A stretch of 64,000 nt of DNA, taken from assembly GCF_910596095.1 (NCBI RefSeq), contig NC_056546.1, positions 10,255,925 through 10,319,924 of the forward strand, read 5' to 3'. How positions within the stretch are numbered: the stretch's first letter is position 1; each line of letters begins with the position of its first letter. Below are positions 12,201 through 27,400 of this stretch, piece after piece. Made by a program: the position numbers and the translations under genes. The notes under the pieces were generated by a model that ran no database searches, was not told the origin of the DNA, and saw nothing but the letters and a program-made list of their open reading frames with translations. Source of the DNA: Thunnus maccoyii. Lineage: Eukaryota > Chordata > Actinopteri > Scombriformes > Scombridae.

Positions 12201-15200
12201 TTCAGAGGAGACAAACAATTGGCAGAAGGCCGAGGCAGTGTGGACGAAGATGCAGGAGGAAAATGTCATCCCCAGGGAGAGGACCCTGCGTTTGCTGGCA
12301 GACATCCTAAAGAATAATGGCCAGGAGGTGCCCTTTGAGGTGCCTGAGGTAAAACTCCACCCATATAATAGGTAGTCTGTACTTCCCACTAAGGCTCATT
12401 AGACAGATCTGTTATTCAGAAGAATAATTGCCAGGAGGTTCCTGAAGGGGAAGGAGCAGAAAGCAAAGGCTAAGAGATGCCAGGGGGCACCGGAGGAATC
12501 TAAAAGTGCCTGAGGTCAAACGTAACACAACCATCCAGCACTAATGGCCGAATACACATCACAAACATGCCTGTGCATACATTTCTGTCCCTTAAATCCA
12601 GTGAAATGGGTTGGAGGTAATAATTAGTTGATTAATCAACAGATTGTCAACAATTTTGATCTTTAAAGTCATTTATCAAACAAAATTGCCAAACATTTTC
12701 TTTATCAAACACTTTCCAGCTTCTCAGATGTGAGAATTTGCAGTTCTCTTTGTTTTATGTTGTTGTAAATTGAATTTTTTTTTTTTTGATTCGGAGCTTA
12801 TACAGAAAGCAATTTGTAGATTTCACCTTGAGCTCTGGTAAATTGCGATGGTAATTTTTCACTATTTTCTGACATTGTATAGTTTTATTAATTAATAAAT
12901 AATGAACATCATCATTAATCGCAGTGCTACCTTTATATTATAGATGTCTTTGATGAATAAACATGACAGATACAACAGCTCGCATGGACACAAGTTACAC
13001 ATGAATCACAAAAACAACAAAAGGACATTCATAGAAGTACTGTAGCTAATATTTAAAATAATAAAAACACAAATAAGTAAAATCTTAACTAGAAATTTAA
13101 CTAAAACTGAAAACAAGGACCCTCCAACTGAATATATACAGTGTTAGTGACTAATATACGCCGTATGTGTCCCATATTAATACGGCAAGGTGCATCATAG
13201 ATGAGTATAAATTCAAGCTGCACTCATTCCCAGTTATTTTCACGCTGATGACACTACAAGTTATTTTTTTAAATTTCTGAATAAAACCATTGCTTACTGA
13301 ATAGATTAACCAAAGAGCAAGTTGACCTCAACCCTCTGATCATAGGAACCGACCCCCCCCGCCCCCCCGCCCAAAAAAAAAAACCTCTGGAAACTCTTAT
13401 CAGCCGCTCTTCATGCCCCCACCGCGCTCCACTTTAAGCCTCTGTTCATTACATGTAGAGGAAACAGGATTGAAGCTCTGATCTGGAGTGTGGTCAATCA
13501 GACAGGCTGGGCTGGTGAAAGGAATTACAGCTTGATCTGTCTGTAAATCTGTAATGCCAGACTAATTTAGCCAGCAGCTAAATGCCACCATATGGCTGCC
13601 GCTGGATGCTTAGTTATATATGTACGTGTGTGCTCAACTGTCCAAAAGACAGAAAAATTAAGTAGACAGAATCTAAATATTAAAAGAAAGAAATAAATAA
13701 TGACAGAAGGGAGGTTTTGCTTTAAAATAGTGCTCTGTTGCTGCATTCCTCCTTGCTGCGTTTTTTTTTCCTGTGCACATACGAGCGTGCTCCAACAGCC
13801 CGAAGCATGATGAGACAGGAAGTGATTGCTGTTGCCTGGAGCGATGAACTTGGTGACCCCTGGGGCTCTTGAGTTGACACCCCCACTCCCACACATACAC
13901 ACACACACACACTCTACTCTTAACACACACAATTTTTTCTTGCCCCTTGGGTGCCAGACCTAATTTGCCCCTAGCCAATACAGCTTAACCCCCTCCCCTC
14001 ACTGCTACACGGGTGACTGAGCATTAGGGGGACCCTGCCCCGGCTGCCCAGCGTTATTGCACTGTCATACACACACCAGCACACAGTTGAACATGTATAC
14101 AGACTTGTTATAGTTCTGAACGCCTGACGTAGCTGTGTTTTGATGGAAACATCAGACTGAGTTTTATCTTTGTTTTCTCTGTGCATGTTTTTTTTTTTAC
14201 AGACCTGGTATGAACAAGCTGCCACCACAAAGCAGGTCAAGCCAGCGTCCACCACCACCACCACCACCACCACCCCTACCAGAGCAGAAAGTGGTAATGA
14301 ATACCAGGTCCAGCTGCTGGCCCTCTGTAAGAGGGGGAAAGCCAAAGGTAAGCAGCAGGAGGTCCCAGTATTGTTGTTATTGTTATAGGTGTGTTACGTT
14401 TCCATTTGAATCTGCAGGAAGACATTTTTTACCACTAGCGGGCAAAAAGACTCCCACAGCCCAGTTTTAATTTAGAAAACAACTACCTGTTCAAACAAAG
14501 TCACAATCAGAGCAACATCAGCCTGCAGGTGCAGCCCTCTTTCTCACCGTGTGATGAATATACTGCAAGTTTGGTATATATTCATCTTTCATTTCTGGTT
14601 CCAAATCATAAGAAAATTTGCTGGATGTTGAGCTTTCTCTGCTCTCTGCTAGTTCATACTGGGCAGATAAAGAAGCACAAAGTAGGCTTTTCTATGGTGC
14701 TGTTGATTACACCATATGATTGCTGGGTGACTGGATGAATAACCATTGAGGTAAAAAGTAGTAGTTGGTCCGACCACATCTGAAGGTAGTAGTGTTTATA
14801 ACTGTTCCAAAAGGCAACGCTTGAAGGCATGGTGAACAAATGCAATCTGTCATTGAAGGCGTTCATTATGTTGCAGTTGTTCCCACACATGAAAAGTGAC
14901 AGAAGTGTGAGAGAAGTGCAAATTTGTTGAACAATTGTCGGACACAGCCACCCAAATCCAGACATTAGAAAGGTGTGTGTGGAGGAGGGTTTCAGACGCT
15001 GTTCAGCTGTCTGACAAGCACTCGGCCAAGACTCGTCTTTTAGTTCTGGTTCCAAGTCCTGAGAGTCTTTAGCTGAGCTAGATGTTCGACTTTCTGTACC
15101 TGTAGCTCATTTATTTGGCTTTCTGCTGGATCGTGCTGGACAGGTGGCATAAAGTGGGCTTCAGCTTGAAAACAGCTGGTTTCAGTTTTACATGTGGCTG

Positions 15201-18200
15201 TTAGTTAGAGCTGCATACAGCAGCCATACTGGATATAAATACAGACAAGATAACCAACTAATGAGCTGACAATGACTAAAAGCTGTGTGTGAAATCACCA
15301 ACTGTAAGCAGCACCGAATTTCATATGAATTTGAGTCAAGTGAAAAGAAGATTATTAACATTCTTTCACCACTGCAGCTGTCTGAAAGCAGATTACTCTA
15401 TTAATCCAATAACATGAAGATTATTGCAAATTCTGCTCCAACCTCTGACCTTTTTCTATCTCTCTCTTTCTATAGAAGCCTATGGGATACTGAAGGAAGC
15501 TGATAAAAAGGGTGTGGCTTTAGGCCCCGCCCCTTACGACCACCTGATCCGTGCCCTGTTGGCCGAGGGATCCATTGACGATGCGATGGTAGTCAAGGAC
15601 ATGTAAGTACCTTTTTACGTTTCCGTATGTGATGCGAAACAACACGTTTAAGTCAAATCTTATTAAAAAAAATCAGAAAAGAAATGGACACCTCATACCA
15701 AGCTCTTATCCATTTTGTCAATGCAGGACACAAAGTCTGTCTCCCTGGAGAAATATGAGCCATGTCTTTTCAGTCTTTCAGTTTCCAGAAGATCTGTTCT
15801 GCTCATGAGTCTTAAAAACCAGAATCTTATTTTGTCCTGGTATTGGGCTAATTTGTGATTACCAGCCGCCTGTACCAGTGCTTCCCTATGAGTGATTAAC
15901 AGCAGCTAAACACCAAGGATTTACCCCTTCTTTAAATGCATTTCAGGCCACCATGAATCAGATCATTTAATATACTGTATGAGGAAAATTTCACCCTAAG
16001 GGAAGACAGACTGCACAGTAGTGTGTCACTGTTATAAACCTAAAAACCCGACAAATTCGTCATGTAGTGCGATTAATACTCTGCTACTTTCTCTCCGTCT
16101 CCTCAGTCTGTGCTACTGGGTCACCACAGGCTACAACTACATCTCAATAGACATGAGGATTATAAACTGATTGTGTTCGAACACACTCAGCCCTGCTGGA
16201 TATGAACAGTGGTTCTTACTAAGCCCCAAGATACACACACAAAGTCGCATGTACAGATTAATTTTGGTTTTCCGGGAAGCGGGGGGACTTTGCTCAAAAA
16301 CATCAATCTTCTTCCAATTAGTAATGTATCATGCATTGTTGTGTTACGGGGCCATATCAGGACTTGAGCCTGGAGACAAATGGATGGACAGACAGAGGTA
16401 TTAGAGATCTGAGCTTAGTGCAACGCTGATCTTCTCTGCCCTGTTTGTCTTTTTAGGTTATCTTCTCCTTTTTTCTTTATCTGTCTTTGTCCCTTTCTTT
16501 AGATCACTTTCCTTCTACAGAGGGAAAAAACACAGAAGAAAAGAGTTGGAAAAAAAAAAGATAATATAATGACATGATACACTGAATGAAGAGATGCAGT
16601 TACTGATTTGTAGAGAAGGGAGGGAAAAAAAAAAACATGTAAAAACATCTATTACACGATCAGCCTCTTCCCCGTTTTCGTCTGTCTACATGGTTCACTC
16701 TCTTCTGTTATGAGGAATAATCATATCAATTTTAGACCCGTGTTTCAACAAGCGCAAAGCAATACAAGTGATAACACATCTCCAGTCTCTGTTTGAATTG
16801 GTTTATGGCATCCCTGCCTGGATAAAAGCTTAGTTTATCTGCACTCTAAATGAGAAGTGAAATGAGCTGAGAAGAGAGTCGGGGAAAGATGGAAATGGGG
16901 AGCAAAGGAAGGAGATAAAAAGGGCTAAATAGGAAAGGAGGAGTGAACGAGGGGAGGAGGGCGAGATTTAATCATGTACGAGGTTAATGAAGACGCTATA
17001 GGCATTAATTCTTTGTGCGTGCGGGGGTGTGTGTGTTTGTTTTTTGGGTAATCTGTACAGAATTGAGCAGCAGGGCGCTTATGGCGAGATTAAGGGATTG
17101 AGAGGGAGTGATGATGATGAGAGAGAGGAAGAGGTGGATGATGGATTCATTGGCTCAAGCACAATACCCTTAGAAGGAGAAGGCGAGGGAGAGCGGCAGT
17201 GAAAGTGTGTGTGTGTGTGTTGGGGGGGGGGGGGAAAGGTGAGTGAGAGACAGCCTCTAGAGATTTTCTCCCACCCGATAAGAATAATTCTGACCCCACA
17301 CACCCCCGCCGCTCGGCCTCTGCAGCAATCCGTCGGCGACCCTGTTACCGCTCCAATCTCCGCCATGACCCTGTCACAGCGGCTGCCGGATGCTGCTTGG
17401 CCTGGTGTCGCCGCGGTGATAAGGATTGCCCGCCTGATGCTCAATTGAGCGGACGGATTAATCTGGTTGCAGGGCTATAATAATAAATAAAAAAAAATAA
17501 AAAAAAAGACGGGAGGCAAGCCTGATTGAGGTTTTAGTGGCAAAGAAATGAAAAGGAGGAGGGCTGAAAAGGACAGTAAATAGACGGGCAGACGGAGCGA
17601 AGGAGGGAAAGTCAGGGGGAGGAAGAAGCGATGAGGAGCAGGAGCAGCTCCTGGAAGCCTCAATACTGCAGCATTCAGCCTGTCCCAGCCTCACCCTCTC
17701 AGATAATACCACACGCAGATATACAAACACACACGTGCCGCGGCTCAGCAGGAGGGAACATCACATATACCGTGACATCAATCAACTGTTTGATGTCTGT
17801 ATTATTTTCAGGATCACAGCAGGCGCTTTACAAGAGGCTCAGACTTGCTGTCAATCAGATTTGTTCCCATTGTCTTGTCTGTCTTTGCTCTTTCAGCTCA
17901 TGTGTTTATCCACTGTGTCTCCGCGGAGTCTAATGCTTTTCTAAACGTGATGCCTTGTGATGGAAAAGTGCAGAATTCTACCAGATATTAACTCTGTCAT
18001 CGCAGATTATAAAGATTTGGCCTAAAGTTAGAAATGATGGACTTTCTAATAGCTATGAACAGTCCACCCTTGGTAAGAAGTTACACGTTACACCCGTCAT
18101 TCAGATATGGATAAACATCTTCTATCATAGTATACTTAATCTTATGTCAACATATGGAAATATAAACTGATCATTGCACATGGGATTAGTTTCACATGAT

Positions 18201-18995
18201 AATACCACATATAAATAAAGTCATCTGGCAGTTGACATGCTATGCTTTGCATGTTCCTAAACATAAGATAATAAAGTAAAACATGCTTTTAATGAAACAG
18301 AATAGAGACATTCAATATAAAAGCTGCCATTGCAACAATTTTAATCTTGATGTCCAAGTATTATCCAGATAATCTAACAGTGATATAGTAAATTTTCTGG
18401 AAACACAATTAAAAAAAACATTCTTAGATAAAAAAAAATAAAAAAAATAACCAGATGGGAATGTCTGTTTCCAACTAATCTAGTGAATTGAATACCTGAC
18501 ATGTAAAGGTACCTGACAAATTGATGCAAATGTAAATAATGTAAATCCAATATTGCCACAATGTAGTTCTGGTCACTGACGTGCAACACCGGCCACAAGT
18601 GACTAATACAGCCAGAGATATGAAATGCAAAGCAACCTCATTTTAAACAGCATTTTAAAAATCATCTCACTGTGTATAATGTCATATTGGCCAACGTCGC
18701 TCTCCAGTTATAGTTAACTATTATTCTTATTTCTTTTGTCCTTGGGAGAACAATTTAGATCAAAAACTGTCCAAAAAGGCGAAAATGAAGTTGAAAAAGA
18801 AAGTTATTCTCAACAGACTGACACATATAAGAACTTTATTGTTGACAGGTGATAACAAACCAAGAAAATACTTTGTCTCTCTGTGTTTCTCTCAGTGCTG
18901 CGTCCCGTGTACCAGGTTTCAAACTGAGTGATGTCGCTTGCAGTTTGCTCATCATCACACACACCAAGAAAGGCCAGGCAAAAGGTAAGAAATGT

Positions 18996-19036
<41 letters not shown>

Positions 19037-21463
19037 CTCACTTTATACACACAGAAACTCACTTCTTGTGCTCCTCCACAGAGGCTCTTGAGAGACTGAA
19101 GTCTATGCTGCAGGTGGATCATGTGCCCTCACAGCTCGCAGTCACCAGACTGGTTCAGGCCCTGGGTAACCATGGCAATGTGGCGGGCATCCAGGAAGTA
19201 GAATCACTGATGAAGGGTCTTGGCACAACCCTCAACCTGTCCAGCATGTTGTTTATCAACAACACGGCCCTGGCACACATCAAGAGGTGAGGCTGCAAAA
19301 TGTGTATGTGGACATTTTTTTTTGAGTTGAGGAGGAACTTAAAGCCCCTACAGTATGTGTAGAATTTGAACATTTCTGACTTTAATGACTCTGGGATTGT
19401 CTCATTTATCTACAAACAACTACTGATGACATCAGAGTAATTTGAACATCCTATAATCACATAGGGACTATGACTTAGGATTTTGGTCATGACCTGCATG
19501 TGCAGCTGTTCATATATTTCCCCAAACTGGACAAAAAAAGTTCTTGTCATATGACCTTTATCTCTATTCCTTGCAGACTATTACCAGCCACATATAGTCA
19601 AATAGAGAACAGACAGACATGGTGAAAATTGGGCCAAACAGTGAAACAGATCATTGTAGCTGCATGTTGCACGAGCGAAACATTATAATCTCAATTTATG
19701 ACTCAATTCACCGTCCAGTGTGAAGTCTTTTATACTGTTTTGAAAACTCTCTTGGTGTTACTTTGCAGCACACAGAGATAAACAGTTTAATGGATTACCA
19801 GCAGGCAAGAGTGTGATAAGACCAAGGTTGACACACTGTTAAAGTAAAAGCTCACAGAGCGAGTGGGGCGTCAAGTACAAATAGGAAACCTAGGCATAAT
19901 AGGATTATTCATTCCTTTTAATGTCATGAAAGCACCCATCCTCCACCGCCGCTACGTCTCTTCTCTAACAACACAGAACAAAATATAAAACACATTGTGC
20001 ATCAAACTTTCATCGGGCTACTTGCCGCATTAGCGCTGTCCCCCAGCTCAGGCGGCACCGTCCCCATGCCAACTCGGAGGGACAGCAGGAAGTGAAGAAT
20101 AGCAAGAAGGTCTCACGCCCGATTGGCCATAGCAGCGCGGGCCTGTCAGCTTGAACCCTGACCTCGGGGAGCTGTGCTCTGAGCGGCTCTGACACGTGCG
20201 TGCCCACTGCGCCTGAGTCAAGCTGACTGGTTAAGAGCCAGGGCGGAAAAGCTAGTAAGCCCAGAAAGCGGAGCGCCACATTTAGAGGGGCCCCCCGCTG
20301 AATTATTCAGACGGTCCCAGTCGCAACAATCAGCATAGATATGTCCCCCCCCCCACCTCTGGACGCTCACACATACAGTATACTTACACACAGACGCGCA
20401 CACACACCATGTATGTTAAATATTCATTAGGACTGGTGACGGTGGGGAGGACGCGGGGCGCAGAGGAGGGAACGTAAAGTGTTACTAGCGAGTCCTGGTT
20501 GCCAGATTGAGTTGTTGGAGATTTGTAGTGCTTTGTTTGGTTGTGGCAACCTCAGCAGAAAAACATTTCACAGTACGAGTGTGTATAACTGTCACATCAG
20601 TGAAGAATGAGTTCGTCTGCGTTCAGTAGACCGTTTCAATAGGGGGGAAAAAAAATACTTATATCATTCTTACATTAACTCATTTCTCTTGAGACCGAAA
20701 TCCTCCCAGTGCTGCAGAAGCTTTTGGGAACATTTTCTGTATTGGCAGGACAATCACATAATGTAGGGTAAATCTATTGCACCATTAAAGCTACATTTGT
20801 TCCTGCTCCAAGGGGACAAATCACACTTTGAAGGGCTTAAATGGAGTAGAATTATGGCTTGGCTAATTACTAATAGATTGTTTTTCTCCTGTTTTATCTG
20901 TTAAATACATTTTACATGTACAGGTGATCGGGTGTAGTTCTAATCTTTTTGTGCGAGTACCATTAATATGATAAATAATCTCACCATCCATCTTTCTCCA
21001 GTGGTGACTTGGAGTCAGCAGTAGAGATGTTGGAGACAGTTTACACCAGTCCAGACAGCACAGGTCCCAGTATGTCCTTCGTCTTCAGAAAGGTCTTAGA
21101 AGACGACAACGACAAAGCCTTGGACAAGTGTAAGAAACACACACACACACACACACACTCTACATATATACACATGTATAAACACAACATAAAAAATACA
21201 AAATATGAGGCCACAAGCAAATTGACTAATTAAAAAAAACATTTATATTAAAACAACAACAGTCAGTGACAAATGTAATGTATTCCCTAAAAAAAAAACA
21301 TGGAACGGTGGACTAAATGTTGCATGCTGTATTGCAGTGAGTGCTATGGCAGAGCGGCTAGCCAACCACTTTGCCTGCTACAGACCAGCTTCAGACCTTT
21401 TCCTCCAGCTGCTGGATATGGACAAAGTCGAGGACGCCAAGTTCATGCTGGCTGTGAGTATGA

Positions 21464-21498
<35 letters not shown>

Positions 21499-24400
21499 CC
21501 AACCTATAAGTATGAGCCGGGGACATTTACAGTATGTGCAAAGTATTACTGATGTATTTTAAGTGTCCCAAGCCAGTAAGTTCAAATTCTGAATTTTATA
21601 TTTTTCTTTTTTTTGTCCACTTGGTTTTGGAAATGTGAGTTACAGTTTTGGTTGAGGTCCATAGAGGCTGAGATGAGACACTCTTAATTAATATTAGAAG
21701 AAAATTGCATCATTCATGCAAATGGATACAGATACATTACTTGCCGCACTTATTCACTTCTCTTCATCACTATTTAAACATGAAGTGAAGAAATCCACAT
21801 TTTTCAGGTCAGACACATGTACAGTATTCATTACTCTCAATTTTGTCTTTGTGTAAAAGTGGAGAGGAGACAAGGATGCTATGAAAGAAACAGAGTATTT
21901 TACTGGATGAAAAGAATCTTAATTTTTGATGATTAGCAAAACAAATTAGCAAAAGTCAACCTCTTGTCCCCCAAATACAACAATCTGCTATAGTAAGTAT
22001 ATATTCACTGCTGATTCATGATCGTTACAGATTCTGTTGGAAGGGAGGTAAAATCTGCACATATGATAAAAGTTTTATTTTTACTGTGTGAAAACTTTAA
22101 ATACATTTTAAATCAACTTGAGCATTTTTGTCCCAGTGCACATTTCTCCATTTGAGCATCCTGCATTTGGCTACATCTTAAATAATTTTATCAAAGTAAT
22201 TAAAATCTGCAACCAAAAAAAAAAAAAAAAGGATCAACAAGGGACTGCTGATGCTGTTGTCAGATCCCGGTGAGTAGCAGAGACGCTCTCCCGCCACAAT
22301 CGTTGACTTATTTATCCGGCCTCACATTTATGTCTTCTCATTCTGAATAAATGTAGAAAACCCACATTGCACCACTGAGTCTGGTGGTCTTAAGTTGGCC
22401 TCTTACTATTTCACTTATTTAACGGAGTTCATACATTACAGCTCAATGACTTTGCATTGAGCCTGGGGATATGAATATGTATCAGCTAAGACGGGTGAGA
22501 GACAGAGAGGAAAGACAGAGGAAGACGAGGCAGTGAGAGAAAGACGCATAAGGTACCGGTAAATTGGAATTGTTTCGTCCTCCTCTCTCACAGAAATTAT
22601 TTCTCTCTCATTTGCTGAGTGATTACCCCTCTCAGTCATTCAGTTGCATGTGTGACTTGAGTGCACACTAATGAACACAGATATGTTACTTACCACTCGC
22701 ACTTCATCACTATTTAAACACAAATCAAAGGAATCTGTGTTGTTCAAGTCGTAGTATATTTCTTGTCACACAATCATAGCCGCCCTCATTTTCACTCTGA
22801 CATACATTTGTGGTTTTCGGACATGTTGAATTAAATGATTAAAATCTAATGAATCATTATTTTGATGCAAAAAATGTAGGTTTGTTCCTTTAAAACAGAA
22901 GGAAGAGAGGAAGAGATAAGTGTAGGAATTTGGCAGTGGGGACACACCAAACCCAAAATTTTCTATCTTTGTGATGAGGCCTGACTTACTCCTTTTTTAC
23001 CACTGAGGCCAGTAGCATCAGCTCCTCTGGACCAGCTCCTAGACCAGATCAACAGATCAGGAAACTGGAGGACACAGAGAGAGAGAGAAATATAAAACAC
23101 TGTAGATACACTCAGACATTAAGGCGACTTGTGTCTGCTCCTCATGTCTCCCCGACATCTTGAGTGATTATCCCTCTCAATCATTAAACAGGGATGTCTG
23201 ACTAGCATGCATGTTAATGAACAGATACATTACTTACTACTCATCTAACTACTCACTCTTACTTCTCATCTTCATCACTATTTAAACACAAACTATGTAT
23301 TACATGATGATTCAGGCAATAACATGCCTCTTGCTTGATATGCATCTCGGCCAATTGAAGTTCTCATATTTTTCTCGATAGAAGAGGGAGATGAAATAAG
23401 AATTTTTAAAGAAGTGTCATCGTTTTTAATTTCAGAAGAGCAAGTAGAGACTTTTTTTGAATTGATGTCTGTGTACATAGAAGCTTATTAGTCCAACATA
23501 ACATAAAAGTTGATAATTACTGATTATACCTCTTGCACTTGAGGTCAGCTAATCATTGGGATGATTTAATTTCAGTGTAATCTCATAAGAATTAGTGATG
23601 AAGTTGTAATTATGAATACTGAGCAGTAAGGCTGCAACTAACGATTATTTTCATCATCGATTCATCTGTCGATTATTTTCTCGATTAATCAATTAGACTG
23701 TATGTCAGAAAATAGTGAAAAATGTTGATCACTGTTTCCCAAAGCCCAAGATGCAACCTTAAAATGTCTTGTTTTATCCCGACCAACAGTCCACACCCCA
23801 AAGATATTTAGTTTACTATCATAGAAAACTAAAGAAACTAGAAAATGACTCAAAATGATGAATCAATTATCAAAATAGTTGGCAATTAATTTTCTGTTGA
23901 TTGACTAATCAATTAAGCGCTGCAGCTCTACTGAGCAGTAGAAGTTTTTTCCAGTATAAATTTTTGAGGCAGTAGTTAAAAGTAGTTGAAAACCCTGAAA
24001 ATCTAAAGACTTGTAAAATGTGGTTAACAAGAAACCAAAAGTCAAGAAACAAATGCTCATCGTGTTAGAAACTACAAGAACACACAGTATCAGAGCAAAG
24101 ACTGTTTAAAACTTGTTCTCGCATTTGTCTTTGTAGTCAAAGTGTTTGTAAGTTTAGACTCCACTGATGTGACCCAGGCTAAACTTTTGCGCTCAAATGT
24201 GTCCGTCCTCTTGGCCTGCTCTCATCTTCCTGACTCCCCCCTTCGAAGCCGCTCTCCCAAGGTCACTGGAGGGTAGCAGCCCAACTCCTCCATCCCATCA
24301 TAAGTGAAGCAGGACCGAAAACTCTGAAAAGCTTTTAAGTAGGCGAGCAGACAATAGTGATGACAAGCCTATCAGGAGAGAAGGAGGTGAGGTCAGTGGG

Positions 24401-27400
24401 GAGCGAGAGAAGAGTGAAGGGGGGGGATGAAGTCAGTCATTAAGAAGTGAACAGTGACGAGGGGAACGCAGCGAGGCGGCTCGTCTACAACTGCTTACGT
24501 GCGTGTGTGTGTGTGTGTGTGTGTGTTGGGAGGGGTCATTGAGGAAAAAGGGGGGAAGCATTCCCCGGGTATCCAGAGCTTTTAGGCAGTGTGTGTGAGG
24601 AGCAGAGGAGACAGTAGGCCCAGTCGGTTCTGGCGTCACCTTTGGGAGTCATCGGTGAAGCAAGGGAGGGAAAAAAAAAAAAAAAAAACAGAGGAGAGAG
24701 GGAGTGAGAGCACGGAGCAGAGTTGAGTGAAGTGGCATAGTGTTGGTCTAATTGCCTGATTGTACTAAAGCCATTCTGCCGCTCAGTGACTCTGAAGAGA
24801 AGGCAGCTTGCTCCGTGTGTGTGTGGTGTGTGTGTGTGTATGTCGTCCTGTTAAAAGCCTTGCAGGCCACCAGCTTTTAATTCTGTACGAGGTGGAGAAG
24901 GAGTGAAACACGTTAGTTCACGACTGGCTAGTAATGGGACCTCATTGCTGCTCAGCCGAGAACACATTCACTCCCTTACTCAGAGCACAGAAACTTTAAT
25001 GCATCTCCTGCACACACACACACACACACACACGTGTTAAATACACGCATGAAACACATATATTGTATAAATGCTTGCATGCTTTTAACAGATAAAACCT
25101 CCAGCAACAGCAGAGGTTTATCTTCATAAAGAATACGTATTTCTAAATTCATCATATACGTCATATTTGAGTCTACGTTGATAGTATATAACATAATTGT
25201 TCTGTTAGATTTAAGTGGGGATATGACAGGAAATGAAGGGAGAGAGAGATGGGGAACATGCAACGAAAGTCCACAGCCAGAATGGATTTTATTATTGCCA
25301 CAAGGAATCAGAATCTACTATGATTTTACCTGAAAAAGACTTCACGTTAGCCATTTGAGTTGCAATCCTGTCCAAAATGTCTCTGTTTTACCAGGAATCA
25401 CTGTGAGGAGATTCTTGTCTTAAGCGCCATGTTACCTTCCACTCTTTAGTGTTTCCTCACTGCTGACAACAGTCAGTGCACAATAACAGTAAAAGCATGA
25501 ATTATAGTTGTTTTTAATTCAACAATGACAAGTGTTTGTAAAAATGTGTAAAAATGTCCTTAGCTATCATGTTTGAAATCAAGGAATAAGATTTACCATT
25601 GTTTGTTGTTGTCACCCATGAGCACTGGGAGTTGAGGCAGAACTGCAAATAGATTTAGAAATATTTCAGGTAGAATAATTATGAAAGAAAAAAAAAAAAG
25701 GAATACACTCAAGGATATCATCCTGTCATATTTTTACAGTGTATTTCATCTTTCTCTTTCTCCCTCTCTTTCCGGTTGACTATCATCTCTTTTACCTCAT
25801 ATTTTCCAATAACTGGTGAAAGACTTGAAGCTGTACAAGCGACAGTCACACAATGAGCAGCTTGTGCTTAAGCTGTATTTATATCTCGGCTGAGTGTTAG
25901 ATGTGGCCATCTATGTGACTAAGTGTAGATAATTACACTTTCTGATGTGAAACGTTGCTGTACATTTAAATTCATAAAGAAATGAGCAGTTGTGTGTCTG
26001 ACACTCTTATTAAATCCATAATTAACCTTTGATCTGAGTGTGGGTGTTTGTGTGGATGTGTTTATATACTGTATGTGTGTGGAAAAACACAGATTGGAGA
26101 GTCTTCTTGACTCCAAAAAAAAAGAGGGGGAGGAAATAATACACTACCCCCCCAAACTACCAATATTATCTCTCACATGTTTCTTATGTCGCTGTCTTGT
26201 CCCTTGTTTCTTCCCGTAGCGCTGTAACGCCGTGGCTGAACAGAAGGAGGTGCTCGTCTCCTACATGGCTCGAAAGGCTCAGGTTCCTGGACAGGTAAAC
26301 TCACATATTACTGTTTTTTAGAGCGTGTCTTTATTTTTTAACAGCTTGAGTCTTATTTTCATACTGAGTTTAATATTATCATAACTGATAAAAAGGATAG
26401 CCAAAGTTGTAACAAACCAGAATGATCCTTTAAAGTACAACTGAAATTAAATTGCCTGTTTTTTGTCAACTACAGAAAACATATCTGCTCTGTAAATCGT
26501 TCTTCTTTGAGTAAAAATCAGAAACCAAAAGGGAGAAATATATATTGAAATTCTTCGGTTTCCCTAGTTTTGCATTCAGTTGATTAAATACTGCTCTGCT
26601 ATCCGTCAATGTAGCTGGAGTCCTTATTTGAATAAAGAAAATCAAAACTTGAATAAAGCGATAACATGGCATCCGATCATAGTGCAGAGCAGACGGTCAC
26701 ACTTTGCCTGATTGCATCCTGCTACACAACACAAGACACAACCACAGACTCTGAACAACAACCCACATTAGCTTTTCTGCTAAAGTCTCCTTCTGGTTTA
26801 ATTTCCAAACATGAACACACGTCTTGTCCTTCACCTTAGCTTGTTGAATGAGCCACCAAACAAACAGTCACACTGCTAATTAGCTGCAGCACGTTAAACA
26901 GCATATAAACAAACCTGCAGCAACAAAAAAACTGTCTTCTCATGTCGTATTTGCATGTTAGTGACAAAAACCGCAAACACTTATTGTTCTTGTATATAAA
27001 TTAATGTTTGTATGCACAGGTGGGCAAAATTAAGGCCCTGCTGAGCCTGATTCCAGACTTCACTGAGAAGGAGGTGCTGTACCCGTATCTGATGAAATGT
27101 CACGGTAAGACACACACACACACACACACACACACACTTACACAAGGCCTGGTTGGGTCTTGTGGAGCAGCTAGCGTTGCAGCGGGCGGCTCGCTGGCCT
27201 GTGGCTAAGTCAACATTAGAGGACGCATTAACAATGCATCAGGTCAAGGAGTGTGTACGTGTGTGCAGACGTTCAGGGGTTAGAAGAACACATGTCATCT
27301 AATGAGTTAGCTGTCCTGGCTAGCCTAGCGTGCTAATCGCGACACGGCCCACCACTCAGCTTTTCCTTTTTTTTTTTTCCTTTCTTACAGTTTTTCCTCT

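Noticed and set aside
12409..12520. AGAATAATTGCCAGGAGGTTCC, a near repeat of the end of the LRPPRC exon at 12312
   Set aside because: It looks like a small diverged duplication of the exon end, but it lacks splice signals, and the true exon joins to 14203 in phase 0.
17079..17448. Open frames of 79 and 121 codons in a GC-rich block
   Set aside because: No homology; openness follows from GC content. Kept only as a candidate regulatory block.
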